Positions 1 through 11,365 of a stretch of 35,340 bases of DNA are shown here, piece after piece (positions within the stretch are counted from its first letter, which is position 1; each line of letters opens with the position of its first letter). A model generated the notes under the pieces. That model worked only from the letters and a program-made list of their open reading frames with translations. It searched no databases and was not told the origin of the DNA. A program made the translations under genes and the position numbers. Source of the DNA: an uncultured Bacteroidota bacterium (GTDB taxonomy: Bacteria > Bacteroidota > Bacteroidia > Flavobacteriales > BACL11); NCBI GenBank assembly GCA_902587125.1, contig CACIJW010000012.1, forward strand, positions 1 through 35,340. Direction: 5' to 3'.

Positions 1-1235
1 ATATTTTATTAATTAAATCAGATACAAATGTTAATGAAACTAAAATTTTTGAAGATAAAATATATGATCAAAATATTAATACTGTTCGCATTTATAAATT
101 CAGTGATCAATTAAGTAATCCAATAATTTTTCTCAACTTACAAGACAGCTTAAGATTAAGTTTTGATGATTTTAACGATGAATACAGAAAGATGTATTAC
201 AGAATAATTCATTGTGACAGTGAATGGAAAAAAACTGACATAAATGAAACTGAATATTTGAAAGGGTTCAGTATTAATGAAATTTACGATTATGAAAATT
301 CTTTTAATACTAAAATAAAATACAGAAACTATTTTTTAAAAATTCCTAACAGAGAAACAGAAATTACTAAATCGGGAAATTATATTATTCAAATAAAAGA
401 TGACAACAAAATTCTTCTAGAAAAAAAATTCTATGTCGCTGAAAATAAAGTAAATTTAAAAGGAAATGTTAGGAAAGTTAAGTTAATAGAGCACAGAAAT
501 ACCAAGCAAAAAATAAATGTTGAGATTGATTTAATGGATCTAAAAGTTTCTGATCCTTTTTCAGAAATTAAGCTAGTAATAAAAAAAAATAATAGCAACA
601 TTGAAAAGATAGAAAATCTAAAACCATTGTTTATCAAAGACAGAACTTTGATTTATGATTATGAAAATGAAAGTAATTTCTGGGGAGGTAACCAATTTAG
701 ATATTTTAATTCATCTTCAATTAGATATCTCTCTGATAGGATAGATAATATAATAGTTGATAGTACCATAACTTTTGTCATAAAGGAAGATTGGCCTAGG
801 CAACTTGAAAATTATGTGATTTATCCAGACATCAATGGAAATTTCTATATTGATTGTGAGACATGTTGGAATAGCGATATAGAGTCAGAATACGTAGATG
901 TTAAATTCAAATTGAATTATAATGAAAAAATTAGTTACGGATCTGTTTACCTAATTGGAAATTTTACAAATTGGAACATAAATGAAAATTTCAAGCTTGA
1001 TTATGATCAAATTAGCAAGTCCTACATTAAAACAATTAGAATTAAGCAAGGATACTACAATTATCAATATATATTATTAGATAATTATAATAATACATCA
1101 AGCTCAAACATATTTGAAGGAAGTCATTATCAAACAACAAATGATTATTATATTTACGTATATTTTAAAAAGCCGGAAAGTAGATATACTAGACTTGTTG
1201 GCTATAAAAAAATATCATCAAAAAATTTATTATAA
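1..1235 (+). CDS. T9SS plug-family protein (DUF5103), 5' end outside window
   Basis: The reading frame is open from base 3 to the stop at 1233-1235, so this is the C-terminal 410 codons of a gene that starts before the window; the ATG at 192 is internal, not the start. The sequence just before it (NTVRIYKFSDQLSNPIIFLN) and the motif IIHCDSEW after it are the conserved core of DUF5103, a family identified as the Plug that closes the outer-membrane translocon of the type 9 secretion system. The last about 110 residues (VYLIGNFTNWN and onward) look like an Ig/CBM48-type beta domain, usual at the end of this family. The stop is directly followed by the ATG of pruA with no gap. The signal peptide is out of view. 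Family call is firm; the role as Plug rests on homology. Confidence 0.85.
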   Translation, partial: ILLIKSDTNVNETKIFEDKIYDQNINTVRIYKFSDQLSNPIIFLNLQDSLRLSFDDFNDEYRKMYYRIIHCDSEWKKTDINETEYLKGFSINEIYDYENSFNTKIKYRNYFLKIPNRETEITKSGNYIIQIKDDNKILLEKKFYVAENKVNLKGNVRKVKLIEHRNTKQKINVEIDLMDLKVSDPFSEIKLVIKKNNSNIEKIENLKPLFIKDRTLIYDYENESNFWGGNQFRYFNSSSIRYLSDRIDNIIVDSTITFVIKEDWPRQLENYVIYPDINGNFYIDCETCWNSDIESEYVDVKFKLNYNEKISYGSVYLIGNFTNWNINENFKLDYDQISKSYIKTIRIKQGYYNYQYILLDNYNNTSSSNIFEGSHYQTTNDYYIYVYFKKPESRYTRLVGYKKISSKNLL

Positions 1236-2864
1236 ATGAGCAAAGCAATATTTAAAGTACCAACTCCTGTAAATGAAAAAGTCAAAGAGTATAAGAAAGA
1301 CAGTGAAGAGTTAAAATCACTTCTTTTTGAATACGATGAAATGTATAAGAAAAAAATTGATATACCTATGATAATTGGTGGGAATGAAGTAACAACTGAT
1401 GAAAAAATTAATATTTATCCACCACATGATATAAATCATTGTGTAGGTCACTACTACTTAGGAAATGAAAAGCATGTTGAAGAAGCCATACAGGCAGCAT
1501 TGCATGCAAAAGTAAAATGGTCTCGTATGAAATGGCAAGACAGAGCTAGTATATTTCTCAAAGCAGCAGATTTATTAGCAGGACCATATCGGGATAAACT
1601 AAATGCTGCTACTATGATTGGTCAAAGTAAAAACGTACATCAAGCTGAGATAGATGCAGCTTGTGAACTGATTGACTTTCTAAAATTTAATGTCAAATTC
1701 ATGACAGAGATTTATGAAAATCAACCTATTTCAGATAATGGTATGTGGAACAGAATTGAGTACAGACCACTTGAAGGATTTATCTTTGCATTAACTCCAT
1801 TTAATTTCACGTCAATTTGTGCGAATCTTTGTGCAGCACCTGCGCTAATGGGTAATGTGATCGTTTGGAAACCTGCAAGAACACAAATTTACTCAGCTAA
1901 AGTTATTATGGACCTTTTCGAAGAGGCTGGCTTGCCTGATGGTGTTATAAATATGATAACTGTTGACGGTTCTTCTGCAGGTGATGTTATTTTTAAAAAT
2001 AAGTATTTTGCTGGTCTTCACTTTACTGGTTCAACTAATGTTTTTAACAAATTTTGGGAAATGATTGGTAAAAATATTGACAATTACATTGGCTATCCTA
2101 GAATAGTTGGTGAAACTGGTGGTAAAGATTTTATAGTAGCCCACAAATCGTGTGAAATAAAAGAACTAAATACAGCAATAATTAGAGGTTCTTTTGAATT
2201 TCAAGGACAAAAGTGTTCCGCCTCATCTAGAGTGTATGTTCCCAAAAGTAAGTGGAAAAAGCTAAAAGAAATCTTAATTAATGACTTGAAGAAAATTAAA
2301 ATTGGGTCTCCAAGAGATACTCAAAATTTTATGAACGCGGTAATTTCTGAACAATCATTTAAGAAAATAACTGAATATATTGAAATTTCTAAAAATTCCA
2401 AAGATGCTGAAATTATTTTTGGTGGCGAATATGAGAAATCAAAAGGTTATTTTATTCAACCTACTGTTGTATTAACTAGTAATGCTGATTTTATAACAAT
2501 GAAGGAGGAAATTTTTGGACCTCTAGTAACAATCTTCCTCTACGAGGATAATAAATGGACAGAGATTTTACAAATTGTTGACAATACATCCAAATACGCA
2601 CTAACTGGCGCTGTTTTTTCAAAGGATCGATATGCCATTGAAGAAGCCTCAGAAATTTTACAAAATAGTGCTGGTAATTTTTACATTAATGATAAACCTA
2701 CTGGAGCGGTTGTAGGTCAACAACCTTTTGGTGGTTCAAGAGCTTCTGGAACAAATGATAAGGCAGGGTCATCGATGAATTTGTATAGATGGGTTTCTGC
2801 TAGAACAATTAAAGAAACTTTTAATCCACCTAAATCATTTGAGTATGGTTTCATGAAAAGTTGA
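1236..2864 (+). CDS. pruA: 1-pyrroline-5-carboxylate dehydrogenase (L-glutamate gamma-semialdehyde dehydrogenase)
   Basis: NAD-dependent aldehyde dehydrogenase that oxidises glutamate gamma-semialdehyde (from P5C) to glutamate, the second step of proline breakdown. At 542 residues it has the long form seen in the ALDH4-type subfamily (eukaryotic mitochondrial and Bacteroidota enzymes). Visible motifs: substrate/cofactor region LTPFNFTSI near 186-194, cofactor loop FTGSTNVF near 263-270, general-base glutamate in VGETGGKD (E293), catalytic cysteine in GQKCSASSR (C327), and FGPLV / PFGGSRASGTNDK in the C-terminal third. The ATG follows the stop of the plug gene at once, so the two are probably cotranscribed and pruA translation may be coupled, although the functions are unrelated. 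No proline dehydrogenase gene is in the window. The 3' end meets DUF3467 head-on with a 19-base gap. Confidence 0.95.
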   Translation: MSKAIFKVPTPVNEKVKEYKKDSEELKSLLFEYDEMYKKKIDIPMIIGGNEVTTDEKINIYPPHDINHCVGHYYLGNEKHVEEAIQAALHAKVKWSRMKWQDRASIFLKAADLLAGPYRDKLNAATMIGQSKNVHQAEIDAACELIDFLKFNVKFMTEIYENQPISDNGMWNRIEYRPLEGFIFALTPFNFTSICANLCAAPALMGNVIVWKPARTQIYSAKVIMDLFEEAGLPDGVINMITVDGSSAGDVIFKNKYFAGLHFTGSTNVFNKFWEMIGKNIDNYIGYPRIVGETGGKDFIVAHKSCEIKELNTAIIRGSFEFQGQKCSASSRVYVPKSKWKKLKEILINDLKKIKIGSPRDTQNFMNAVISEQSFKKITEYIEISKNSKDAEIIFGGEYEKSKGYFIQPTVVLTSNADFITMKEEIFGPLVTIFLYEDNKWTEILQIVDNTSKYALTGAVFSKDRYAIEEASEILQNSAGNFYINDKPTGAVVGQQPFGGSRASGTNDKAGSSMNLYRWVSARTIKETFNPPKSFEYGFMKS

Positions 2865-2883
2865 TAATAGACTTATAAATAAT

Positions 2884-3201
2884 TTAAGCCTGTGGTGTTG
2901 GACCACCAAAATTAATTGGCATATTAAAATTTTGGTTAAGTTCTTGAATAGTTCCAAACTGATCTTCAAATTTTTTAATATTTTCTTTCAAAGCAGAATT
3001 AAGTCTTTTGGCATGCTGAGGCGTGAGTAATATTCTGGACCTAACCTTTGCTTTTGGTATACCTGGCATAATTTGAATAAAATCAACAACAAATTCGGAG
3101 TTTGAGTGATTTATAACAGCTAGATTACTATAAGTCCCAGAGGCTATTTCTTCAGATAGTTCAATATTGATACCTTCTTTATTTTTCGAATCTTGTTCCA
3201 A
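2884..3201 (-). CDS. DUF3467 protein of the RNA polymerase operon (TTG start)
   Basis: A 105-residue protein matching DUF3467 (core INIELSEEIASGTYSNLAVI, then VDFIQIMPGIPKAKVRSRI and LTPQHAKRLNSAL). The family is of unknown function and in Bacteroidota typically lies right after rpoC, as here (6-base gap). The frame upstream is closed by the rpoC stop itself; between that stop and the conserved core the codons are ATA, AAA, TTG, so TTG at 3201 is the likely start (ATA is the only other near-cognate). The first internal Met is at about residue 45, inside the domain. A short G+C-richer inverted repeat (5 bp stem) lies in the last codons. No catalytic motif is visible. Cotranscription with rpoBC suggests, but does not show, a role linked to transcription. 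Confidence 0.88.
   Translation of the reverse strand: MEQDSKNKEGINIELSEEIASGTYSNLAVINHSNSEFVVDFIQIMPGIPKAKVRSRILLTPQHAKRLNSALKENIKKFEDQFGTIQELNQNFNMPINFGGPTPQA
2892..2908 (-). other. Short inverted repeat at the 3' end of the rpoBC-DUF3467 operon
   Basis: On the + strand GTGGT-GTTGG-ACCAC (or TGGTG-TTGGAC-CACCA, one base shifted) forms a 5 bp stem in the last codons of DUF3467. It is one of few G+C-rich hairpins at a gene end here. It has no clean U tract after it, so it could be a weak transcript end or mRNA-stabilising loop, or chance. Confidence 0.25.
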
Positions 3202-3207
3202 TTTTAT

Positions 3208-6200
3208 TTAATTTTCATTTGACAATTCAATATTTTCTTCAGCTAAGTCATTTGTAAACTCTAATTTTGAACCAACTAAAACTTCATCAGCATTAACCAA
3301 GCCAGTTCCTGCTGGAATTTTCTTTCCAACAATGACGTTTTCTTTTAGCCCCTTCAATGTATCCCTTTTAGCATTTATTGCAGCCTCATTAAGTACTTTA
3401 GTTGTTTGCTGAAAAGAAGCAGCTGATATCCAACTGTTAGTTTGTAGGGATGCTCTGGTTATACCTTGCAGTACTGGCTTTGATATAGCAGTTACTACAT
3501 CTCTTGATTCAACAAGTTTTGAATCATCTCTCTTCAATCTTGAATTTTCTTCTCTTAATTTTCTTGAATCTATGATCTGACCTACTTTTAAATTATTAGA
3601 ATCTCCTGAATCAGTAATGTATTTTTTTCCAAAAATCGAGTCATTATATTCCATAAAATCTTCCTTTGATACAAGTTGTTTTTCAAGAAATATTGTATCA
3701 CCTGAATCAGTTATTTCAACTTTTCTTAACATCTGTCTTACAAGAACCTCAAAATGTTTATCATTTATTTTTACGCCCTGTAATCTATAAACATCTTGGA
3801 TTTCATTAACAATATATTCTTGTACATTAGTAACTCCCTTTATTGATAATATATCAGAAGGTGTTATAACTCCATCACACAATGGAGTACCTGCCTTGAC
3901 AAAGTCATTCTCTTGAACTAATATGTGTCTAGAAAGCTTTATTAAATACTTTTTTGTTTCATCATTTTTTGATGTGATCAAAATTTCCTTATTACCTCTT
4001 TTGATTTTACCAAAGCTTACTATTCCGTCAATTTCTGAAACAATTGCAGGGTTAGAAGGGTTTCTTGCTTCGAACATTTCAGTTACTCTTGGCAAGCCTC
4101 CGGTTATGTCACCTGAAGTGTTAGCTGATCTAGGCATTTTAGCAATAATAGTTCCTGCTTTAATTTTTTCTTTTTCAGAAATAATAACATGTGCTCCAAC
4201 AGGAATATTATAAGTCCTACTATCTTTCTTTTCTGAAACAGTGATTGATGGAGACAATGTTTTAGACCTACTATCTATTATTACTTTTTCTTTGTATCCA
4301 GTCTGCTCGTCAGATTCAAGTCTATATGTTGTTCCTTCAATTATATCACTGTATGAAATTTCTCCATTTATCTCTGAAATTATAAGAGCGTTGTATGGGT
4401 CCCATTCACATATCTTTTGTCCAACATTTACATTACCTTCTTTTACATAGATTGTTGAACCATATGGTACTATGTGAGTAGCTAAAACATTTCCATATTT
4501 TTTATCTAAAAACCTAAGCTCAGATGTTCTACTAATTACTATTTCAGTATTGTTACCATTTTCATCTTTGGTATTGACTGTCTTTAAATCGTCAATTTGA
4601 ACTATACAGTCTGATTTTGCAACTATATTAGCATCTACTTCAGATCTCGATGCTGTTCCACCAACATGAAATGTTCTAAGTGTTAATTGAGTACCAGGCT
4701 CTCCAATAGATTGTGCAGCGACAATACCTACAGGCTCTCCAATTTGAGCTAATCTTGCAGAACCTAAGCTAACTCCATAACATTTTGAACATATACCTCT
4801 TTTGGTTTGGCATGTTAGAGCAGACCTGACTTCAATTGAATCGTATCCAGAATCTTGAATTAAATTTGCACTTCTTTCGTCAATTATTTGACCTGAGGTT
4901 AATACTTCACCTTTGACTTGCACATCATTTAATAAAGTTCTGCCAATAATTCTATCCTTAAGAGATTCAATGACTTCTTCATTATTTTTTAATGAACTGA
5001 CTTCAATTCCACGTAAGGTTCCACAATCCTCTTCAACAATTATTACATCTTGAGCAACATCAACTAATCGTCTGGTTAAATATCCAGCATCTGCGGTTTT
5101 TAAAGCTGTATCAGCAAGACCTTTTCTAGCACCGTGAGTTGAAATAAAGTATTCAAGAATCGATAAACCTTCGCTGAAATTAGTAACGATTGGATTTTCA
5201 ATGATAGATTCACCATGGTCTCCTGACTTTTTAGGCTTTGCCATCAAGCCTCTCATTCCAGAAAGTTGTCGGATTTGTTCTTTCGACCCCCTAGCTCCTG
5301 AATCAAGCATCATGTATATAGAATTAAATCCTTGCTTGTCATTACTAATTTTTGACATTACTGTCTCTGTCAGTCTAGCATTAGTATTTGTCCAAACATC
5401 AATGACTTGGTTGTATCTTTCATTGTTAGTAATAAAACCCATTTGATAGTTAGATTTTATTTCGTCTACTTGCTGATTAGCCATACTTATTAGTTCATCT
5501 TTTTCTTCAGGAACTATTACATCTCCTAAATTAAAGGATAATCCTCCTTTGAAGGCCATTTCAAAGCCTGCCTTTTTTATTCTGTCAAGAAAGAACACTG
5601 TATCAGCTACTCCAAAAGAGTCAAGTATTTCTCCAATAATCGATCTTAAAGATTTTTTAGTTAATAATTCATTTACAAACTTAGCTCCCTCAGGCAACAG
5701 TTCGTTAAAAAGTGACCGACCAACAGTAGTTTCAATAATTTCATTATTAGATCTTAATTTAATTATTGCATGCAAATCCACCTTCTTCTCATTGTATGCA
5801 ATTCTTACTTCTTGAGGTGAATAAAATGTAATACCTTCACCCTTAACTTTTTCATCTTTAGTAGATTTTTTACTTTTAGTCATGTAGTAAAGACCCAATA
5901 CCATATCTTGAGAGGGAACTGTGATTGGAGCACCATTAGCAGGATTAAGAATATTGTGTGAAGCTAACATTAACATTTGAGCTTCAAGTATTGCTGCTGA
6001 ACCTAAAGGAAGATGAACAGCCATTTGATCTCCATCAAAATCTGCGTTGAATGCTGTACATACAAGTGGATGTAGCTGAATAGCTTTTCCTTCAATCATT
6101 TTAGGCTGAAATGCCTGGATACCAAGCCTATGTAATGTTGGAGCTCTGTTAAGTAAAACAGGGTGACCTTTCATAACATTCTCTAAAATGTCCCATACGA

Positions 6201-7473
6201 CCGATTCTCTTGAATCAACAATTTTTTTTGCAGTTTTGACAGTCTTAACTATTCCTCTCTCAATTAACTTTCTAATTATGAAAGGCTTGTACAATTCAGC
6301 AGCCATTTCCTTTGGAATACCACATTCATGCATCTCGAGCTCAGGACCAACAACTATTACAGACCTTGCTGAATAGTCAACTCTTTTACCTAATAAATTT
6401 TGTCTAAACCTTCCTTGTTTGCCTTTAAGTGAATCAGATAGTGATTTAAGTGCTCTATTCCCGTCTGCCTTAACAGCTGATGACTTCCTAGAGTTGTCAA
6501 AAAGTGCATCAACAGATTCTTGCAACATTCTTTTCTCATTTCTAAGGATAATATCAGGTGCGTTAATCTCCATTAGTCTTTTAAGTCTGTTATTTCTGAT
6601 AATAACTCTTCTGTAAAGGTCATTTAAATCAGATGTAGCAAATCTTCCTCCGTCCAATGGAACAAGCGGCCTCAATTCTGGCGGTATAACAGGTATAACT
6701 TTTATGGTCATCCATTCAGGACGATTGTCTGAATGACTATTAGCTTCTCTGAATGATTCAACTACTTGTAATCTTTTTAATGCCTCAGCCTTTCTTTGCT
6801 GAGATGTTTCAGTATTTGCTCTATTTCTTAATTCATATGATAAATTATCTAGATCTAAACCAGCCAAAAGATCATGAATAGCCTCTGCGCCCATTTTTGC
6901 AATAAATTTATTAGGGTCATCATCAGACAAATACTGATTTTCTGCTGGCAATTTGTCTAAGATGTTAAGATACTCCTCTTCAGATAAAAAATCCATTTTG
7001 TTTACCTCTTCACCTTCATCATTAGTAATACCATCAATAGTTTGAATAACAACATATCTTTCGTAATAAACAATCATATCTAACTTCTTTGACGGGAGGC
7101 CAAGTAAGTAACCTATTTTGTTAGGTAAAGTCCTAAAGTACCAAATGTGTGCTACGGGAACAACAAGATTGATATGTCCTATTCTTTGTCTTCTAACCTT
7201 CTTTTCTGTAACTTCAACGCCACATCTGTCACAAATTATTCCTTTGTATCTAATTCTTTTGTATTTACCACAATGACATTCATAGTCTTTAGTTGGACCA
7301 AATACTCTTTCGCAAAAAAGGCCCCCAATTTCTGGCTTGTAAGTTCTGTAGTTTATTGTTTCTGGTTTAACAACTTCTCCGTGAGATTTTGCTAAAACAT
7401 CTTCTGGAGAAGACAAGCTAATCTTAAGTGTTGTGAAATCAAGATTTTGAGTAGAATTTTTAGTATTTTTCAT
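3208..7473 (-). CDS. rpoC: DNA-directed RNA polymerase subunit beta'
   Basis: Largest catalytic subunit of RNA polymerase. From the ATG at 7473 the product is 1421 residues, normal for Bacteroidota. Visible: N-terminal zinc ribbon Cys66/68/81/84 (CHCGK...CDRCGVE), the active-site loop [12 protein letters not shown] near residue 475 whose aspartates hold the catalytic Mg, the trigger-loop region [14 protein letters not shown], and the second zinc site (Cys near 816, then [13 protein letters not shown] near 887-900). An ATG 42 bases upstream (7515) is also in frame but would overlap rpoB by 32 bases and adds residues not seen in relatives; 7473 leaves a 10-base gap after the rpoB stop and fits the family N-terminus, so I chose it. 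Intact, no frameshift. Confidence 0.98.
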   Translation of the reverse strand: MKNTKNSTQNLDFTTLKISLSSPEDVLAKSHGEVVKPETINYRTYKPEIGGLFCERVFGPTKDYECHCGKYKRIRYKGIICDRCGVEVTEKKVRRQRIGHINLVVPVAHIWYFRTLPNKIGYLLGLPSKKLDMIVYYERYVVIQTIDGITNDEGEEVNKMDFLSEEEYLNILDKLPAENQYLSDDDPNKFIAKMGAEAIHDLLAGLDLDNLSYELRNRANTETSQQRKAEALKRLQVVESFREANSHSDNRPEWMTIKVIPVIPPELRPLVPLDGGRFATSDLNDLYRRVIIRNNRLKRLMEINAPDIILRNEKRMLQESVDALFDNSRKSSAVKADGNRALKSLSDSLKGKQGRFRQNLLGKRVDYSARSVIVVGPELEMHECGIPKEMAAELYKPFIIRKLIERGIVKTVKTAKKIVDSRESVVWDILENVMKGHPVLLNRAPTLHRLGIQAFQPKMIEGKAIQLHPLVCTAFNADFDGDQMAVHLPLGSAAILEAQMLMLASHNILNPANGAPITVPSQDMVLGLYYMTKSKKSTKDEKVKGEGITFYSPQEVRIAYNEKKVDLHAIIKLRSNNEIIETTVGRSLFNELLPEGAKFVNELLTKKSLRSIIGEILDSFGVADTVFFLDRIKKAGFEMAFKGGLSFNLGDVIVPEEKDELISMANQQVDEIKSNYQMGFITNNERYNQVIDVWTNTNARLTETVMSKISNDKQGFNSIYMMLDSGARGSKEQIRQLSGMRGLMAKPKKSGDHGESIIENPIVTNFSEGLSILEYFISTHGARKGLADTALKTADAGYLTRRLVDVAQDVIIVEEDCGTLRGIEVSSLKNNEEVIESLKDRIIGRTLLNDVQVKGEVLTSGQIIDERSANLIQDSGYDSIEVRSALTCQTKRGICSKCYGVSLGSARLAQIGEPVGIVAAQSIGEPGTQLTLRTFHVGGTASRSEVDANIVAKSDCIVQIDDLKTVNTKDENGNNTEIVISRTSELRFLDKKYGNVLATHIVPYGSTIYVKEGNVNVGQKICEWDPYNALIISEINGEISYSDIIEGTTYRLESDEQTGYKEKVIIDSRSKTLSPSITVSEKKDSRTYNIPVGAHVIISEKEKIKAGTIIAKMPRSANTSGDITGGLPRVTEMFEARNPSNPAIVSEIDGIVSFGKIKRGNKEILITSKNDETKKYLIKLSRHILVQENDFVKAGTPLCDGVITPSDILSIKGVTNVQEYIVNEIQDVYRLQGVKINDKHFEVLVRQMLRKVEITDSGDTIFLEKQLVSKEDFMEYNDSIFGKKYITDSGDSNNLKVGQIIDSRKLREENSRLKRDDSKLVESRDVVTAISKPVLQGITRASLQTNSWISAASFQQTTKVLNEAAINAKRDTLKGLKENVIVGKKIPAGTGLVNADEVLVGSKLEFTNDLAEENIELSNEN

Positions 7474-7483
7474 ATATAAATAT

Positions 7484-10400
7484 TTATTCAAATGATACTT
7501 TAAGTCCAAGTCCATTTAGTTCGTGTAAAAGAACATTAAAAGACTCAGGAATGTTTGCAGATGGAAGTTCTTTACCTTTGACTATACTTTCGAAAGTTTT
7601 AGCCCTACCTGATACATCATCAGATTTTAACGTTAACATTTCTTGTAAAATGTTTGAGGCTCCATAACCTTCAAGAGCCCAAACCTCCATTTCTCCAAGT
7701 CTCTGTCCACCAAATTGAGCTTTTCCACCTAGTGGTTGTTGAGTAATAAGTGAATAAGGGCCAATCGATCTTGCATGCATTTTATCGTCTATGAGATGAC
7801 CTAACTTCAGCATGTAGATTACACCTACTGTAGCAGGTTGTTCAAACTTTTCACCTGTTCCACCATCATATAAAAAAGTCTGACCTAATCTAGGTAACTT
7901 TGCTTTATCTGTTTCGACGTTTATTTGATCAATTGTAGCTCCATCAAATACAGGAGTAAAGTATTTCTTATTTAAATTTTGCCCAGCCCAGCCAAGAATT
8001 GTCTCATATATTTGCCCGAGATTCATTCTAGATGGAACACCTAGAGGATTCAAAATAATATCAACAGGAGTACCATCCTCCAAATATGGCATATCTTCGT
8101 CTCTAACAACTCTAGAGACTATTCCTTTGTTTCCATGTCTACCAGCTAATTTATCTCCAACTTTAACCTTCCTCTTTTTTGCAACTTGAACTTTCGCAAG
8201 CTGTAAAACACCTTTTGGCAATTCATCTCCAACTGTTACAGAAAATAAATTTCTTCTATATTCACCATATAATTCATTATACTTTCTAACGTAATTTTGT
8301 ATCAATAATTTTACCAAATTGTTATTATCTTCTTTAATGGTCCATTTATCAGGATCAACAATCAAGTAATCAACATCCATTAAGATTTTTTTGGAAAACT
8401 TTACACTTTTTTCAATTACAACTTCACCTAATATGTTTTTCACACCTTTAGCTGCCTTAGCTCCAATAACACCATATAGTTTGCCAACTAAAAGTGACTT
8501 TAGTTTTTCTTTTGCTACTTTAAAATTATTTTCAATTTCATTTACTTTCTCTTTATCATTATCTCTGTCTTTTTTAGTCTTTATAGATTTTGAGAACAAA
8601 GACTTGCTGATTACAACTCCTTGATGCGATGGCTTAGCTTTTAAAGAAGCGTCTTTAACATCTCCTGCTTTCTCACCAAAAATAGCTCTCAAAAGTTTCT
8701 CTTCAGGAGTTGGGTCTGATTCTCCTTTTGGAGTTATTTTACCAATTAAGATATCGCCTGTTTTTACTTTTGTACCAACTCTAATCATACCATTCTCATC
8801 TAAATCCTTAGTTGCGATTTCGCTTATGTTCGGAATGTCAGCTGTAAGTTCTTCAGCCCCTCTTTTTGTTTCTCTTACACTTACTGAATGCTCTTCAATG
8901 TGTAATGATGTGAAAAGATCTTCTCTTACTACTCTTTCAGAAAGAACAATTGCATCCTCAAAATTATAACCTTTCCAAGGCATGAAAGCAACTTTTAAAT
9001 TTCTTCCAATAGCTAGTTCACCATTTTCAGTAGCGTAACCCTCACATAAAACTTGACCTTTTTTTACTTTATCACCCACTCTAACAATCGGTTTAATATT
9101 TATGCATGTATTTTGATTTGTCTTTTTAAATTTAGTAAGTGAATAATCTTTTTCTAAGTCATCAAAGCTGATAAGTTCTTCGTCTTTGGTTCTTGTATAT
9201 TTTACACTTATTCTATTAGCATCTACATAAGTTACCACACCATTGCCATCTGCATTTATTAGTGTTCTTGAATCCTTAGCTACATGTGGTTCTAAGCCAG
9301 TACCTACTATTGGAGCTTCAGTTTTTAAAAGCGGAACTGCTTGCCTCATCATGTTTGATCCCATCAATGCTCTGTTTGCATCATCATGCTCAAGAAAAGG
9401 AATTAAAGATGCCGCAATCGAAGCAATTTGATTAGGTGCAACATCCATTAGATCAACATTTTCAGGCTCAGTAACCATATAATCTGACTCCTTTCTTGAC
9501 TTAATTCTATTGGATGTAAAATTACCGTCATTATCAATTGGAGCATTTGCCTGGGCTATAATTTTATTTTCCTCTTCTTCAGCACTAATATACTTGGGTT
9601 CGGTAGAGATATCAACTTTACCATTTTTTAACTGCCTGTACGGAGTCTCTATAAATCCAAGCTTGTTAACTTTGGCATAGACGCATAATGAAGAAATTAA
9701 TCCAATATTTGGACCCTCGGGGGTTTCGATTGGACATAGTCTTCCATAATGAGTGTAGTGAACATCTCTGACCTCAAAACCAGCTCTTTCTCTAGATAGA
9801 CCTCCAGGACCTAAAGCAGATACTCTTCTTTTATGAGTTACTTCAGCTAGCGGATTAGTTTGGTCCATAAACTGAGATAGTTGACTTGTTCCAAAAAATG
9901 AATTTATTACAGATGATAAAGTTTTGGCATTAATTAAGTCAATTGGTGTAAACACTTCATTGTCTCTAACATTCATTCTTTCTCTGATAGTTCTTGCCAT
10001 TCTATTAAGTCCAACAGTAAATTGTGTAGACAATTGTTCCCCAACTGTTCTTACTCTTCTGTTTGATAAATGATCAATATCATCAACATCAACTTTAGAA
10101 TTAACAAGATGTATTAAGTTTTTGATAATTGAAACTATGTCTTCATTTGAAAGTACATGCTTCTCCAGATCAATGTTGAGATTTAACCTCTTATTTATTC
10201 TATATCTACCAACATGTCCTAAACTATATCTTTGATCTGAAAAAAACAATTTATCAATTATTCCTCTGGCTGTTTCATCATCTGGTGCTTCAGCAGATCT
10301 AAGTTGTCTGTAAATATGTCGAATAGCTTCTATCTCAGAGTTTGATGGATCTTTTTGCAGTGTGTTATGTATCAAAGAGTGATCTGAAATATCTTTTCCT

Positions 10401-11293
10401 GATTTATGTAGTAAAATTGAATCACAACCAGAATTTAAGATTTCGTCAATGTGACTTTTTTCCAAAATGATATCTCTATCTAAAACCACTTCATTTCTTT
10501 CAATTGGAACTAGCTCTCCGGTGTCTTCATCAACAAAATCATCAACCCAAGACTTTAAAACTCTTGCTGCTAGTTTTCTACCTATTACCCTTTTTAATCC
10601 ACTCTTTGTCACTTTAATCTCATCAGCTAAATCAAAAATTTCTAAAATATCTCTGTCACTTTCGTATCCAATAGCACGAAGCAAAGTTGTAACTGGCAAC
10701 TTCTTTTTTCTGTCAATATAAGCATACATTACATTATTGATGTCAGTTGTAAATTCAATCCATGATCCCTTAAAAGGAATTACTCTGGCAGAATATAGCT
10801 TTGTTCCATTAGAGTGAAAACTTTGACCGAAGAAAACACCGGGTGATCTATGAAGTTGTGACACAACAACTCTCTCAGCACCATTTATTAAAAAAGTCCC
10901 CTTTGGAGTCATTATTGGTATGTTGCCAAAATATACATCTTGGACAATAGTCTCAAAATCCTCGTGATCAGGGTCGGTACAATATAGTTTTAATTTTACT
11001 TTAAGAGGAACTTTAAATGTAAGTCCTCTATCAATACATTCCTCTATATTATACCTAGGGGGATCAATAGTATAATCAATAAATTCTAGAACAAAGTTGT
11101 TTCTTGAATCAGTAATGGGAAAAAGTTCTTGAAAAGTCTTGTATAAACCTTCTTCTTTTCTTTCCTCCAAAGTTGTTCCAATCTTGAAAAAAGATTCGAA
11201 GCTTTTTAGCTGAATGTCAAGAAAATCTGGGTAATCAACTTTTGAAGATATTTTGGCAAAGTTTGTTCTTTCTTTAGAATTATTATTTTTCAA
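7484..11293 (-). CDS. rpoB: DNA-directed RNA polymerase subunit beta (TTG start)
   Basis: Second catalytic RNA polymerase subunit, 1269 residues, intact. The rifampicin-pocket cluster ([36 protein letters not shown]) near residues 467-505 is wild type, with the expected Asp, His and Ser. [14 protein letters not shown] (near 770) and the C-terminal [20 protein letters not shown] are standard. The conserved N-terminus ([19 protein letters not shown]) begins right after the start; upstream in frame there is a TAA only six codons away and the only usable initiation codon is TTG at 11291-11293. No ATG or GTG exists in that interval and the first internal Met is about 130 residues in. It follows rplL by 72 bases that contain a stem-loop; rpoC follows after 10 bases. 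Confidence 0.98.
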   Translation of the reverse strand: MKNNNSKERTNFAKISSKVDYPDFLDIQLKSFESFFKIGTTLEERKEEGLYKTFQELFPITDSRNNFVLEFIDYTIDPPRYNIEECIDRGLTFKVPLKVKLKLYCTDPDHEDFETIVQDVYFGNIPIMTPKGTFLINGAERVVVSQLHRSPGVFFGQSFHSNGTKLYSARVIPFKGSWIEFTTDINNVMYAYIDRKKKLPVTTLLRAIGYESDRDILEIFDLADEIKVTKSGLKRVIGRKLAARVLKSWVDDFVDEDTGELVPIERNEVVLDRDIILEKSHIDEILNSGCDSILLHKSGKDISDHSLIHNTLQKDPSNSEIEAIRHIYRQLRSAEAPDDETARGIIDKLFFSDQRYSLGHVGRYRINKRLNLNIDLEKHVLSNEDIVSIIKNLIHLVNSKVDVDDIDHLSNRRVRTVGEQLSTQFTVGLNRMARTIRERMNVRDNEVFTPIDLINAKTLSSVINSFFGTSQLSQFMDQTNPLAEVTHKRRVSALGPGGLSRERAGFEVRDVHYTHYGRLCPIETPEGPNIGLISSLCVYAKVNKLGFIETPYRQLKNGKVDISTEPKYISAEEEENKIIAQANAPIDNDGNFTSNRIKSRKESDYMVTEPENVDLMDVAPNQIASIAASLIPFLEHDDANRALMGSNMMRQAVPLLKTEAPIVGTGLEPHVAKDSRTLINADGNGVVTYVDANRISVKYTRTKDEELISFDDLEKDYSLTKFKKTNQNTCINIKPIVRVGDKVKKGQVLCEGYATENGELAIGRNLKVAFMPWKGYNFEDAIVLSERVVREDLFTSLHIEEHSVSVRETKRGAEELTADIPNISEIATKDLDENGMIRVGTKVKTGDILIGKITPKGESDPTPEEKLLRAIFGEKAGDVKDASLKAKPSHQGVVISKSLFSKSIKTKKDRDNDKEKVNEIENNFKVAKEKLKSLLVGKLYGVIGAKAAKGVKNILGEVVIEKSVKFSKKILMDVDYLIVDPDKWTIKEDNNNLVKLLIQNYVRKYNELYGEYRRNLFSVTVGDELPKGVLQLAKVQVAKKRKVKVGDKLAGRHGNKGIVSRVVRDEDMPYLEDGTPVDIILNPLGVPSRMNLGQIYETILGWAGQNLNKKYFTPVFDGATIDQINVETDKAKLPRLGQTFLYDGGTGEKFEQPATVGVIYMLKLGHLIDDKMHARSIGPYSLITQQPLGGKAQFGGQRLGEMEVWALEGYGASNILQEMLTLKSDDVSGRAKTFESIVKGKELPSANIPESFNVLLHELNGLGLKVSFE

Positions 11294-11330
11294 TTTTTTA
11301 GGTTTTGGTTAAAGAATAAGTTGATAGTTT

Positions 11331-11348
11331 GCTCAAAAATAATTGAGC
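11331..11348 (-). promoter_or_regulatory. Stem-loop in the rplL-rpoB gap, with a -7-like box in the loop
   Basis: GCTCAA-AAATAA-TTGAGC is a perfect 6 bp inverted repeat with a 6-base loop, 17 bases after the rplL stop and 37 before the rpoB start. On the - strand it is not followed by a U run, so it is not a classical terminator. Bases 11341 to 11334 read TATTTTTG, a full match to the Bacteroidota -7 element TAnnTTTG, but no TTG sits at the right distance for a -33 element. It could be an attenuator or RNA processing site, as found between rplL and rpoB in E. coli, or a minor internal promoter. Confidence 0.45.
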
Positions 11349-11365
11349 TTTTATGAAGCAGTGAA

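Noticed and set aside
3923..6616. Several + strand open frames of 60-96 codons opposite rpoC
   Set aside because: They lie wholly antisense to an intact conserved gene, have no family resemblance and are expected from the base composition of the antisense frame.
7474..7515. Upstream in-frame ATG for rpoC at 7515
   Set aside because: It would overlap rpoB by 32 bases and add a leader unlike the family N-terminus.
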